Shown piece by piece: positions 11,889 to 19,922 of a stretch of 64,000 nt of DNA. The notes below the pieces were generated by a model, which was not told the DNA's origin, did not search any database, and was given only the letters and a program-made list of their open reading frames with translations. The DNA is from Thalassotalea hakodatensis (GTDB taxonomy: Bacteria; Pseudomonadota; Gammaproteobacteria; Enterobacterales; Alteromonadaceae): positions 2,326,066 through 2,390,065 of the forward strand of contig NZ_AP027365.1 of the NCBI RefSeq assembly GCF_030295995.1. Direction: 5' to 3'. The translations under genes and the position numbers were made by a program. Every line of letters starts with the position of its first letter. Position 1 is the stretch's first letter.

Positions 11889-12227
11889 AAATTGACAGTA
11901 TCCCTAAATGTATTTTTGGAAATTATTATTTTATAAAGGCAATACGTATACGCTAGTAACTAGTGGACAGTATACGGCCATATAACCTGACATTTTGCTC
12001 TGGTTAACGCCGTATTTCAAGTGATTATTTTAATTGAATCTCTTTTTAACTAACATATTGAATATTAATGCATTATCCACGCAGTATACTGTACAACATT
12101 TGAACAGTTATACATTTTATAACAACACCGTCGTTTATTTGAACATCGCTTTCTCTAAAGCAGTACATACGATAGGCTAATATCGGTTTTTCATCACGAA
12201 TATTTAATAGCCTGAAGCAACTAAACC
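11889..12227. other. gyrA upstream region, no gene
   Basis: About 340 bp between the Mpo1-like gene and gyrA, very AT-rich and without a credible reading frame. It should hold the gyrA promoter. A dyad at 12084-12113 (GTATACTGT, spacer of 11, ACAGTTATAC) stands out, as does a CTAGT-A-ACTAG palindrome near 11952. Confidence 0.6.
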
Positions 12228-12764
12228 CTAACCGGGTATTTTATCTTTCTCGAAAACTTGTCGCTTTTCAATCGCCAAACGTGTCACTTCTTTGTTTAAA
12301 TCAGACAGTTTTCCACACGCAAAACAAAGTTCAGCCAGTAAAAAGAGTGGGCCAATTAACAACTGATTTAAGTCATCAACAAATGCAGGCTTTGCCTTCT
12401 CATACCCATGACCAATAAATTGAAATATCCAACCGATAGCAAAAGCACCAATTGCTACAAACCACTTATGATCCATCGACGAAAGAGCAAGAGCACTATA
12501 AATAAGCGACCCGAATAACAAAAAAGCCACCAAAGCTAATGTCGGTGACAAGATAAAATAATACCCCAAGATCATTAATGAAATAATTGTTAACAGGTTT
12601 ACCTTAATATCTGTACCGGTAAACGTTACCGTAAACTCTATAGAAGATAACATTAATGCTGCAGCCCAAATGATCAATGGAATGCCTACCACATGTGTCC
12701 ATATATTTTTGTGATTTAAATGCACACTTTTATACGTTGAAAGCTGCGTAGTTAACGATTTCAT
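12228..12764 (-). CDS. Mpo1-like (DUF962) membrane protein
   Basis: A 178-residue protein with four or five membrane helices. The N-terminus HLNHKNIWTHVVGIPLI matches the DUF962/Mpo1 motif (His-x-Asn ... THxxGIP), and a second His appears in FQFIGHGYEKAKPA. Yeast Mpo1 is an iron dioxygenase acting on 2-hydroxy fatty acids; the bacterial role is not established. An AGGTG site precedes the ATG. It is divergent from ubiG. Confidence 0.8.
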   Translation of the reverse strand: MKSLTTQLSTYKSVHLNHKNIWTHVVGIPLIIWAAALMLSSIEFTVTFTGTDIKVNLLTIISLMILGYYFILSPTLALVAFLLFGSLIYSALALSSMDHKWFVAIGAFAIGWIFQFIGHGYEKAKPAFVDDLNQLLIGPLFLLAELCFACGKLSDLNKEVTRLAIEKRQVFEKDKIPG

Positions 12765-12904
12765 GATAGCACCTAATAATTATACATATGTACTAAATTA
12801 TAATTAATGCATTATTAGGTCAACTTAGTATGGTGAATTTTTACTGCCGCTTTTATCTGGTATGGTTTAACATAGTCAGCAATTGTAAATAAAAAAACGA
12901 CACT

Positions 12905-13618
12905 ATGACCAACTCTATTAATGTAAACCAAGATGAAATAGCCAAATTTGAAAAGGTTGCGCAATTTTGGTGGGATCTCGAAGGTGACTTCAAGCCGTTA
13001 CATCAAATAAATCCCATTAGACGTCAATTTATCATTCAGCATGCGCAAAACCTATTCGATAAAAAGGTGATCGATGTCGGCTGTGGCGGCGGAATTTTAG
13101 CGGAAAGCCTAGCAAAGTTAGGCGCAAACGTAACAGGTATTGATATGGGCGATGAACCTCTTAATGTTGCAAAGTTGCATGCACTTGAATCAGGTATTAA
13201 TGTCGAATATTTAAAAAGTACTGCAGAAGAGCACGCCGCTAAACATACAGCACAATATGATATTGTGACTTGCATGGAAATGTTAGAGCATGTGCCTGAT
13301 CCGGCTTCTGTCATTGCCGCCTGTGCAAAAATGGTTAAACCAAAGGGTTTTGTTTTCTTTTCAACGTTAAACAAAACAACAAAAGCTTATTTATTAGCCA
13401 TTTTAGCGGCTGAAAAAATATTAAAAATAGTCCCTGATGGCACACATGAGCATGACAAATTTATTCGTCCTTCGACATTAATTGATTGGGCTGAATCACA
13501 TGAGTTAACATGCCTCGATGCTGCAGGTATCCATTACAACCCTATCACTGAAAATCATAAATTAATTGATTCATTAGACGTAAACTACATTCTATGCTGT
13601 CAAAAGGTGAGTGAATGA
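12905..13618 (+). CDS. ubiG: Ubiquinone biosynthesis O-methyltransferase
   Basis: SAM-dependent enzyme doing both O-methylations in ubiquinone synthesis. The 237-residue protein starts with the family segment [23 protein letters not shown]. It carries the SAM motif [13 protein letters not shown] (about residues 57-69) and [11 protein letters not shown]. The stop overlaps the next start by ATGA, so it forms an operon with the phosphatase behind it. Confidence 0.96.
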   Translation: MTNSINVNQDEIAKFEKVAQFWWDLEGDFKPLHQINPIRRQFIIQHAQNLFDKKVIDVGCGGGILAESLAKLGANVTGIDMGDEPLNVAKLHALESGINVEYLKSTAEEHAAKHTAQYDIVTCMEMLEHVPDPASVIAACAKMVKPKGFVFFSTLNKTTKAYLLAILAAEKILKIVPDGTHEHDKFIRPSTLIDWAESHELTCLDAAGIHYNPITENHKLIDSLDVNYILCCQKVSE

Positions 13619-14274
13619 AAAACAATAAATACCAAGGCGTACTTTTTGATTTAGATGGTACGTTATTAGACACCGCGAATGATTTAGGCGCGGCATTAAA
13701 TTATGTGTTATCACAATTTGACTTACCCACAGTAGAAAAGCAGGTATTTAGACCCGTTGCTTCTGATGGTGCTCAAGGTCTACTTGCATTAGGGTTTGCA
13801 GATAAAATCACTGAATATGATCAGCCAGCCCTTCGTCGTATGTTCTTAGATTATTATGAAGAAAATTTAGCCGCTGAAACATGTTTGTACCCTGAGGTAC
13901 CAGAGTTACTTCAAGCGCTTAATGAGCGTGATATTCCGTGGGGAATCGTTACCAATAAGCCAGAATACTTAACCACACTATTGTTACCTAACTTTACAGA
14001 ATTTACACACAGTAAAGTCATGATAGGCGGTGATAGCCTTGCGGAACGAAAGCCTCATCCATTGCCACTATTACACGCTGCAGAGCATATAGGTGTTGCA
14101 CCTGAACAATGTTTGTACGTTGGTGATGCATTAAGAGATATTCAAGCAGGCAACGCTGCAAACATGTCAACAGCAATTGCTCAATGGGGGTATATAAAAG
14201 AACAAGATAACCTTGCTACTTGGCAAGCTAAATACATTAGCGCATCCCCTGAAAAATTATTATCGATTATATAA
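13615..14274 (+). CDS. HAD phosphatase, MupP/Gph type
   Basis: A 219-residue HAD-IA hydrolase. Motif I is [11 protein letters not shown] (nucleophile Asp, about residue 11), motif II is VTNKPE, motif III Lys is in RKPHPLP and motif IV is [12 protein letters not shown]. Annotations of this family say phosphoglycolate phosphatase. The tight ubiG linkage is also that of Pseudomonas MupP, an N-acetylmuramate 6-phosphate phosphatase of cell-wall recycling. Sequence alone does not decide between them. Confidence 0.85.
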   Translation: MKNNKYQGVLFDLDGTLLDTANDLGAALNYVLSQFDLPTVEKQVFRPVASDGAQGLLALGFADKITEYDQPALRRMFLDYYEENLAAETCLYPEVPELLQALNERDIPWGIVTNKPEYLTTLLLPNFTEFTHSKVMIGGDSLAERKPHPLPLLHAAEHIGVAPEQCLYVGDALRDIQAGNAANMSTAIAQWGYIKEQDNLATWQAKYISASPEKLLSII

Positions 14275-14289
14275 CAGACAACCTGTTCA

Positions 14290-14325
14290 AGAAAAAAACA
14301 ACTAATGTAACTAATTGTTTTTATT
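14290..14325 (+). terminator. Possible terminator after ubiG operon
   Basis: Arms AAAAACAA and TTGTTTTT enclose about 14 bases, and the right arm runs into a T-rich stretch. GC content is low, so the stem is weak. Confidence 0.45.
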
Positions 14326-14535
14326 GATAAGTTATTTCTATATTACTTTTTGTAATATGGGAATAACTATAAAACCTAAAATAAATCTATTGGATAAAAA
14401 AAACAAAAATAAAGATTGCCTTTTACAAAAAAGCAAATCAATTACTCTTACTAAGTTAGTTGTTACTAACAAAAGAATTTGTCAAAATTTATCAAGTAAA
14501 TTTATGTTTTTTTTATGCTTGCAATGAAGCTCAAA
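14326..14535. other. AT-rich leader before the nrd promoter
   Basis: An extremely A/T-rich stretch with several poly-A and poly-T runs. It contains a 70-codon open frame with no ribosome binding site and low-complexity Lys-rich content, which I do not accept as a gene. It may act as an UP-element or nucleoid-protein target for nrdA, which is inference only. Confidence 0.4.
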
Positions 14536-14583
14536 CCTCATTATCTTGTGATTAGTTTAGTGCTCACCCCCTAGATATTGTGT
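14536..14583 (+). promoter_or_regulatory. Tandem NrdR-box-like sites upstream of nrdA
   Basis: Box 1 at 14536-14551 is CCTCATTATCTTGTGA and box 2 at 14568-14583 is CCCCTAGATATTGTGT. Against the remembered NrdR consensus acaCwAtATaTwgtgt, box 2 matches about 13 of 16 and box 1 about 10 of 16. Starts are 32 bp apart (three helical turns, 16-bp gap), which is the known geometry of NrdR pairs. NrdR would repress nrdAB at high dATP/ATP. nrdR itself is not in the window. Confidence 0.6.
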
Positions 14584-14659
14584 ATTGAGTATTTTGATGC
14601 ACCGTTGTGAGCTTACAGTCTAAAAAATTAAAAAAACAAAACACATATACAGGTTTTTC

Positions 14660-16933
14660 ATGAACAACAACCTTTTTGTCACCAAGCGCAACGGTAAGAA
14701 AGAACCCATCGATTTAGAGAAAATTCACAAGGTAATTGCCTGGGCTGCTGAGAATTTAGAAAATGTCTCTGTTTCACAGGTCGAACTGAAATCTCATATC
14801 CAATTTTATGATGGTATTAAAACGGAAGATATTCATGAAACCATCATAAAATCTGCCGCAGATTTAATTTCTGAAGAAACACCCGATTACCAATATTTGG
14901 CCGCTCGGTTAGCTATCTTCCATTTACGTAAAAAAGCCTATGGGCAATTTGAGCCACCAAAATTATACGAACATGTGGTGAAACTTGTTGAGTCTGGTCG
15001 TTATGATCAACACATATTAGCTGATTATACCCCAGAAGAATTCGAAGCAATGGAGCAATTCATTGATCATCGTCGTGATTTAAACTTTAGTTACGCTGCT
15101 GTTAAACAACTTGAAGGTAAGTATTTAGTACAGAATCGCGTTACCGGAGAAATTTACGAAAGTGCACAATTCTTATATGTATTAGTGGCCGCATGTTTAT
15201 TTGCAAAATACCCTGCCGAAACAAGACTGAGTTACATAGAAGGCTTTTACAACGCCATTTCTACCTTTAAAATTTCATTACCTACCCCAATAATGGCTGG
15301 TGTACGTACACCTACTCGTCAGTTTTCTTCATGTGTATTGATTGAATGCGATGATAGCTTAGATTCTATAAATGCCTCTTCTAGTGCCATTGTGAAATAT
15401 GTATCACAACGCGCAGGTATTGGTATTAATGCTGGCAATATTAGAGCACTAGGTAGCGCAATAAGAAACGGTGAAGCATTCCATACAGGTTGTATACCGT
15501 TTTACAAACACTTTCAAACAGCCGTAAAAAGCTGTTCACAAGGCGGCGTTCGCGGCGGAGCAGCTACGCTATTTTATCCTTTATGGCACTTAGAAGTTGA
15601 AAGTTTACTGGTATTAAAAAATAACCGTGGTGTTGATGAGAACCGCGTGCGTCATCTTGACTACGGTGTTCAATTCAACAAATTGATGTACCAACGTTTA
15701 ATAAAGGGTGAACACATTACGTTGTTTAGTCCAAGCGACGTACCTGGTTTGTACGATGCCTTTTTCGCAGATCAAGATGAATTTGAAGCGTTATATGTAA
15801 AATATGAAGCAGATGAGTCAATTCGCAAAAAACGTATTCAAGCCATTGAACTGTTTAGCTTATTTGCTCAAGAACGTGCAAGTACCGGCCGTATCTATTT
15901 ACAAAATGTGGATCACTGTAATACACACAGCCCGTTTGAACCAAGCCAAGCACCTATTCGCCAGAGTAACTTGTGTCTTGAAATTGCCTTACCCACGAAA
16001 CCTTTAAAGGATATTAATGATCCTGAAGGTGAAATTGCATTATGTACGTTATCAGCATTTAATTTAGGTGCTATTGATAGTTTAGATGAGCTAGAAGAAC
16101 TTGCTGATTTAGCAGTACGAGCATTAGACAGCTTATTAGATTACCAAGATTATCCTGTTCCAGCTGCATACAATGCAACCATGGGTCGAAGAACACTTGG
16201 TATAGGTGTCATTAACTATGCTTATTATCTCGCTAAAAATGGCGTGTACTATTCAAATGGCAGTGCAAATAACCTAACTCACCGTACTTTTGAAGCGATT
16301 CAATTTTATTTATTGCAAGCATCGAATAAGCTTGCAAAAGAGCAAGGTGCTTGTCCTAAGTTTAATGAAACACGCTTATCTCAAGGCATTTTGCCCATTG
16401 ACACTTACAAAAAAGAGATCGATAAAATCACCAATGAGCCGTTACAGCTAGACTGGGAAACGCTACGTGAGAACATTAAGCAATATGGTGTGAGAAACTC
16501 AACGTTATCAGCCTTAATGCCTTCTGAAACATCCTCTCAAATATCTAATGCGACTAATGGCATTGAACCACCGCGAGGTTTGATCAGTATTAAAGCAAGT
16601 AAAGACGGCATTTTAAAACAAGTTGTACCTGAGTACGCCACGTTAAAAGATAATTATGAATTACTTTGGAAGATTCCAAACAACGAAGGTTATTTACAGC
16701 TTGTTGGTATTATGCAGAAGTTTATTGATCAAACTATCTCTGCTAACACGAATTACGACCCTTCTAAATATGAAGGTGGTAAAGTGCCTGTTAAACAAAT
16801 CATCAAGGATTTATTAACTGCTTATAAATTAGGTGTTAAGACACTTTACTACCACAATACCAGAGACGGCGCAGCTGATGGTCAGGTAGAAGCAGAAGAC
16901 GATGACTGTGAAGGCGGTGCGTGTAAAATCTAA
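14660..16933 (+). CDS. nrdA: Ribonucleoside-diphosphate reductase alpha subunit, class Ia
   Basis: Reduces NDPs to dNDPs together with NrdB. The 757-residue protein has an N-terminal ATP-cone (about residues 5-95, starting VTKRNGKKEPIDLEKI) for dATP feedback and the active-site Cys in FSSCVLIE. NLCLEI and the loop residues near ALMPSETSSQ follow. The C-terminal redox pair is in DDDCEGGACKI, which matches E. coli NrdA almost exactly. It is first in the nrdA-nrdB-yfaE operon. Confidence 0.97.
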   Translation: MNNNLFVTKRNGKKEPIDLEKIHKVIAWAAENLENVSVSQVELKSHIQFYDGIKTEDIHETIIKSAADLISEETPDYQYLAARLAIFHLRKKAYGQFEPPKLYEHVVKLVESGRYDQHILADYTPEEFEAMEQFIDHRRDLNFSYAAVKQLEGKYLVQNRVTGEIYESAQFLYVLVAACLFAKYPAETRLSYIEGFYNAISTFKISLPTPIMAGVRTPTRQFSSCVLIECDDSLDSINASSSAIVKYVSQRAGIGINAGNIRALGSAIRNGEAFHTGCIPFYKHFQTAVKSCSQGGVRGGAATLFYPLWHLEVESLLVLKNNRGVDENRVRHLDYGVQFNKLMYQRLIKGEHITLFSPSDVPGLYDAFFADQDEFEALYVKYEADESIRKKRIQAIELFSLFAQERASTGRIYLQNVDHCNTHSPFEPSQAPIRQSNLCLEIALPTKPLKDINDPEGEIALCTLSAFNLGAIDSLDELEELADLAVRALDSLLDYQDYPVPAAYNATMGRRTLGIGVINYAYYLAKNGVYYSNGSANNLTHRTFEAIQFYLLQASNKLAKEQGACPKFNETRLSQGILPIDTYKKEIDKITNEPLQLDWETLRENIKQYGVRNSTLSALMPSETSSQISNATNGIEPPRGLISIKASKDGILKQVVPEYATLKDNYELLWKIPNNEGYLQLVGIMQKFIDQTISANTNYDPSKYEGGKVPVKQIIKDLLTAYKLGVKTLYYHNTRDGAADGQVEAEDDDCEGGACKI

Positions 16934-16994
16934 GTTTTAATAGCCACAAGCAATGTGGCGATTATTTAACGGTAATATTTCTGAAGAATTTAAC

Positions 16995-17038
16995 GAAGCA
17001 GCTTACTGAACAATAACACTAAAAGCTGCTTCAAGGAG
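16995..17038 (+). promoter_or_regulatory. Stem-loop directly before the nrdB ribosome binding site
   Basis: A perfect 10-bp stem, GAAGCAGCTT (16995-17004) with AAGCTGCTTC (17023-17032), encloses an 18-base loop. AAGGAG at 17033-17038 begins at the very next base, six bases before the nrdB ATG. The hairpin could tune nrdB translation or act as an mRNA processing or stability element. Confidence 0.55.
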
Positions 17039-17044
17039 CAATAA

Positions 17045-18175
17045 ATGACCTATAGTACCTTTAACCAAGTTCCCAATAACCCATTGCTAGAACCAATGTT
17101 TCTGGGTAACAGTGTTAATGTTGCACGCTATGATCAGCAAAAGTTTTCCGCGTTTGAAAAACTGATTGAAAAACAACTTTCATTCTTTTGGCGTCCAGAG
17201 GAAATTGATGTATCTAAAGACCGCTCTGATTGGCAAGGATTGACCGATTCAGAAAAGCATATCTTTATTTCCAACCTTAAATATCAAACGTTACTTGATA
17301 GCGTAGCCGCTCGCTCAGTTAACGCGGTATTATTACCGATTGTCTCTTTACCTGAATTAGAAACTTGGATTGAAACGTGGGCCTTTAGTGAAACCATTCA
17401 CTCTCGATCATACACACATATTTTACGCAATTTATTTACCGACCCAAGTGAAGTATTCGACGATATTGTTGTTAACCCCGCAATATTAAAACGTGCTTCT
17501 AGCATTGCAAAGTATTTCGATCATGTCATTGTGACAACGCAATTAATGCAAGCGCAAGGTGAAGGAACCTACGAGGTTGAAGGCAAGCAATTAGAAGTAA
17601 GCATGCGTAAGTTAAAAGAACGCTTATTTCTTGCTATTTGTTCAGTAAACGCGCTTGAAGCCATTCGCTTTTATGTGAGTTTTGCCTGCTCTTTTGCATT
17701 TGCAGAACGTGAACTTCTTGAAGGAAACGCTAAAATAATCAAGCTTATAGCTCGAGATGAAGCGTTACATTTAACTGGCACACAGCATATTTTAAATAAT
17801 TGGTTTTCTGGCAAAGACGATCCAGAAATGAAAGAAATTGCTCATGCATTAAAAGATGAGGGATTGCAAATATTTTTAGATGTTGTAGAACAGGAAAAAG
17901 AATGGGCGCAATACCTTTTCAAAGATGGCTCAATGATCGGGTTGAATGCTCAAATATTAAATCAATATATTGAGTATATTAGTAATCAACGTTTAGCCGC
18001 CATTGGCTACGATATGCCATTCTCTATTAAAAGCAATCCACTACCCTGGATGAATGCTTATCTTGTTAGTGACAACGTGCAGGTTGCACCACAAGAAACT
18101 GAAATCTCAAGTTACTTAGTTGGCCAAATAGATTCGGCTGTTTCAAGTGATGATTTTGATGATTTTGATTTGTAA
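17045..18175 (+). CDS. nrdB: Ribonucleoside-diphosphate reductase beta subunit, class Ia
   Basis: A 376-residue diiron-tyrosyl radical subunit. Metal ligands are recognisable in [11 protein letters not shown] (Asp/Glu helix region), [17 protein letters not shown] (Glu, Glu, His) and [14 protein letters not shown] (Glu, His). The tyrosyl radical site is the SYTHI context. The acidic C-terminus DDFDDFDL is the tail that docks into NrdA. AAGGAG lies six bases before the ATG. Confidence 0.97.
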   Translation: MTYSTFNQVPNNPLLEPMFLGNSVNVARYDQQKFSAFEKLIEKQLSFFWRPEEIDVSKDRSDWQGLTDSEKHIFISNLKYQTLLDSVAARSVNAVLLPIVSLPELETWIETWAFSETIHSRSYTHILRNLFTDPSEVFDDIVVNPAILKRASSIAKYFDHVIVTTQLMQAQGEGTYEVEGKQLEVSMRKLKERLFLAICSVNALEAIRFYVSFACSFAFAERELLEGNAKIIKLIARDEALHLTGTQHILNNWFSGKDDPEMKEIAHALKDEGLQIFLDVVEQEKEWAQYLFKDGSMIGLNAQILNQYIEYISNQRLAAIGYDMPFSIKSNPLPWMNAYLVSDNVQVAPQETEISSYLVGQIDSAVSSDDFDDFDL

Positions 18176-18188
18176 CATATCTCTAATA

Positions 18189-18213
18189 CGCCATAGCTTT
18201 CTTTGCTATGGCG
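18189..18213 (+). other. Hairpin between nrdB and yfaE
   Basis: A perfect 9-bp stem, CGCCATAGC with GCTATGGCG, and a seven-base T-rich loop. There is no T-run after it, so it is more likely an mRNA stability or attenuation element than a terminator. The ATG at 18208 lies within its right arm, which argues against that codon as the yfaE start. Confidence 0.55.
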
Positions 18214-18231
18214 AACTGCCCTACTTTTAAT

Positions 18232-18501
18232 ATGTCTAAGCCTCCTGCTAAAATCGTTACTGCAAATCAACAAAACATTGAATATCAAGATCAAGATAAA
18301 ACCCTGTTAAATTGCCTAGAAAAACACGATGTTGAAGTACATTATCACTGTAGAGATGGCTTTTGTGGTGCATGTCGAGTGACATTAAAAAAAGGCCAAG
18401 TGTTATACCCTCAAGGAGAACCTTTAGCCTTTGTTGGTGACAACGAAATTCTTCCCTGTTGTTGTATCCCTGCTAGTAACATTGAAATTGAAATTGATTA
18501 A
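18232..18501 (+). CDS. yfaE: 2Fe-2S ferredoxin, class Ia RNR maintenance (YfaE-like)
   Basis: An 89-residue plant-type ferredoxin. Three ligand cysteines lie in CRDGFCGACR and the fourth in the ILPCCCIP segment. YfaE reduces the diiron centre of NrdB to rebuild the tyrosyl radical, and it follows nrdB here as in E. coli. I chose the ATG at 18232, which gives the usual length; an upstream in-frame ATG at 18208 is inside a hairpin. The stop overlaps the stop of the convergent response regulator by four bases. Confidence 0.92.
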   Translation: MSKPPAKIVTANQQNIEYQDQDKTLLNCLEKHDVEVHYHCRDGFCGACRVTLKKGQVLYPQGEPLAFVGDNEILPCCCIPASNIEIEID

Positions 18502-19847
18502 AATTTATCGCCTAACTTAGCAGATATACCGCCAACAACAATATCGAGTTGATCCGCTACCGGTGAAAATAAAGCGTTATACTCATCAGAATTATGTTCA
18601 TTAATCGCCACATCTAGGTGTTTACAATACTCATATAAGCTCATTGCACCTATTGAACACGAAACCCCTTTTAACGTATGTACAAGTGACTTTAGTAATT
18701 CGTAGTCGTTATTTTCAATGGCCTGCGCGATCTTTTCTTTATCTTTGCCATGATCTTGACAAAACATCACCAAAATCTCTTCAAACAGTTCTTCGTCACC
18801 TAAAACATTATTCACACCAACTTCATATTCAATCCCTGGGTATTTCCCTTGCTCAGTATCACTGGTTGCTGAATTAGAAGCTGACAATTCATCGCTTGTA
18901 TCATCAATCATCATGGTATTTGTATCACCTTCTATATTTTCGTCTAAAATGGTTTGGTTTCTGCCAGATTGTTTAGCGTTATATAATGCGTTATCCGCCA
19001 CATGTAATAACTCATCGAATGTCATAGACTGTATGTTTTGGCAAGTAACTCCAATGCTTACCGTAAGTGTAAATTCTTTGATGCCGTCTTTATACTCAAC
19101 TTTCATTGGGTATTTTTCTAGCATCGTTCTACATCGCTCACATGCAAGGTAGGCATCATCAATTTCTGTGCCTGGCATACATACTGCGAACTCTTCACCG
19201 CCTACCCTACCGACAATATCATAATCACGAAAACAATCTTTGAGAATAGTAGCAAACTCTTTAAGTGCAATATCGCCAGCTTCATGACCGTAAGTATCAT
19301 TAACCTTTTTAAAATAATCAAGATCAAACATTGCAAGGGAAATTGGCTGATGCTTACGTTTTGCTTGACTGATCACTGAACTTACCAATTCCTTAAAGCT
19401 ACCTCTATTATGCACTCCCGTTAAACTATCAGTTCTCGCCAATTGCTCAAGCTGCTTAGTTTTTTCCATAAAGCGTAATGAGTTTCTAATTCGTGCAAGT
19501 AACACGCTTGGAATATATGGCTTTGTTACATAGTCGTCAGCACCATTCTCTAATGATGAAACTATCGCTTCTTCTTGGCCTGAGGCAGATAACATAATCA
19601 CAGGGATATTTTTAAAAGCGCGGCTATTTTTAAGTGTTTCTAAAAACGTTAGCCCTGACATTGCTGGCATGTGCATATCTAATAAAATGAGATCAACATT
19701 TAACTCTTCCAATAATGATAACGCTTGCTCACCAGACTCTGCTGTTAACACTTCATACCCGGATTCAGACAAATCAAAGGCTAAAAGCATTAAAGTGTCT
19801 TTGGCATCATCCACCGTTAAAATCGTATATTGATCATCTTTACTCAC
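18498..19847 (-). CDS. Response regulator REC-GGDEF-HPt (diguanylate cyclase)
   Basis: A 449-residue cytosolic protein. REC lies at about residues 8-125 with phospho-Asp 57 (LLDMHMPAMSG). The GGDEF domain (about 140-300) has an intact GGEEF active motif and an RDYD inhibitory site five residues before it, so it should make c-di-GMP with product inhibition. A C-terminal HPt (about 345-445) has the His in VHTLKGVSCSIG. The GTG start at 19847 has AAAGGA seven bases upstream; an in-frame TTG at 19871 lacks one. It is the last gene of the signalling block and probably the c-di-GMP output of the two hybrid kinases above it. Confidence 0.9.
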   Translation of the reverse strand: MSKDDQYTILTVDDAKDTLMLLAFDLSESGYEVLTAESGEQALSLLEELNVDLILLDMHMPAMSGLTFLETLKNSRAFKNIPVIMLSASGQEEAIVSSLENGADDYVTKPYIPSVLLARIRNSLRFMEKTKQLEQLARTDSLTGVHNRGSFKELVSSVISQAKRKHQPISLAMFDLDYFKKVNDTYGHEAGDIALKEFATILKDCFRDYDIVGRVGGEEFAVCMPGTEIDDAYLACERCRTMLEKYPMKVEYKDGIKEFTLTVSIGVTCQNIQSMTFDELLHVADNALYNAKQSGRNQTILDENIEGDTNTMMIDDTSDELSASNSATSDTEQGKYPGIEYEVGVNNVLGDEELFEEILVMFCQDHGKDKEKIAQAIENNDYELLKSLVHTLKGVSCSIGAMSLYEYCKHLDVAINEHNSDEYNALFSPVADQLDIVVGGISAKLGDKF

Positions 19848-19922
19848 ATTTGATCCTTTAGCTATGTGCAATAACTTTTAATTTCAATAATACTACAACG
19901 TATATCATTGTCTAATATTAAC

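Noticed and set aside
12084-12113. LexA box upstream of gyrA
   Set aside because: CTGT and ACAG are 11 bases apart rather than the required eight.
14315-14527. Plus-strand open frame of 70 codons before nrdA
   Set aside because: It has no ribosome site, low-complexity Lys/Ile-rich content and extreme AT bias; it sits in the promoter leader of nrdA.
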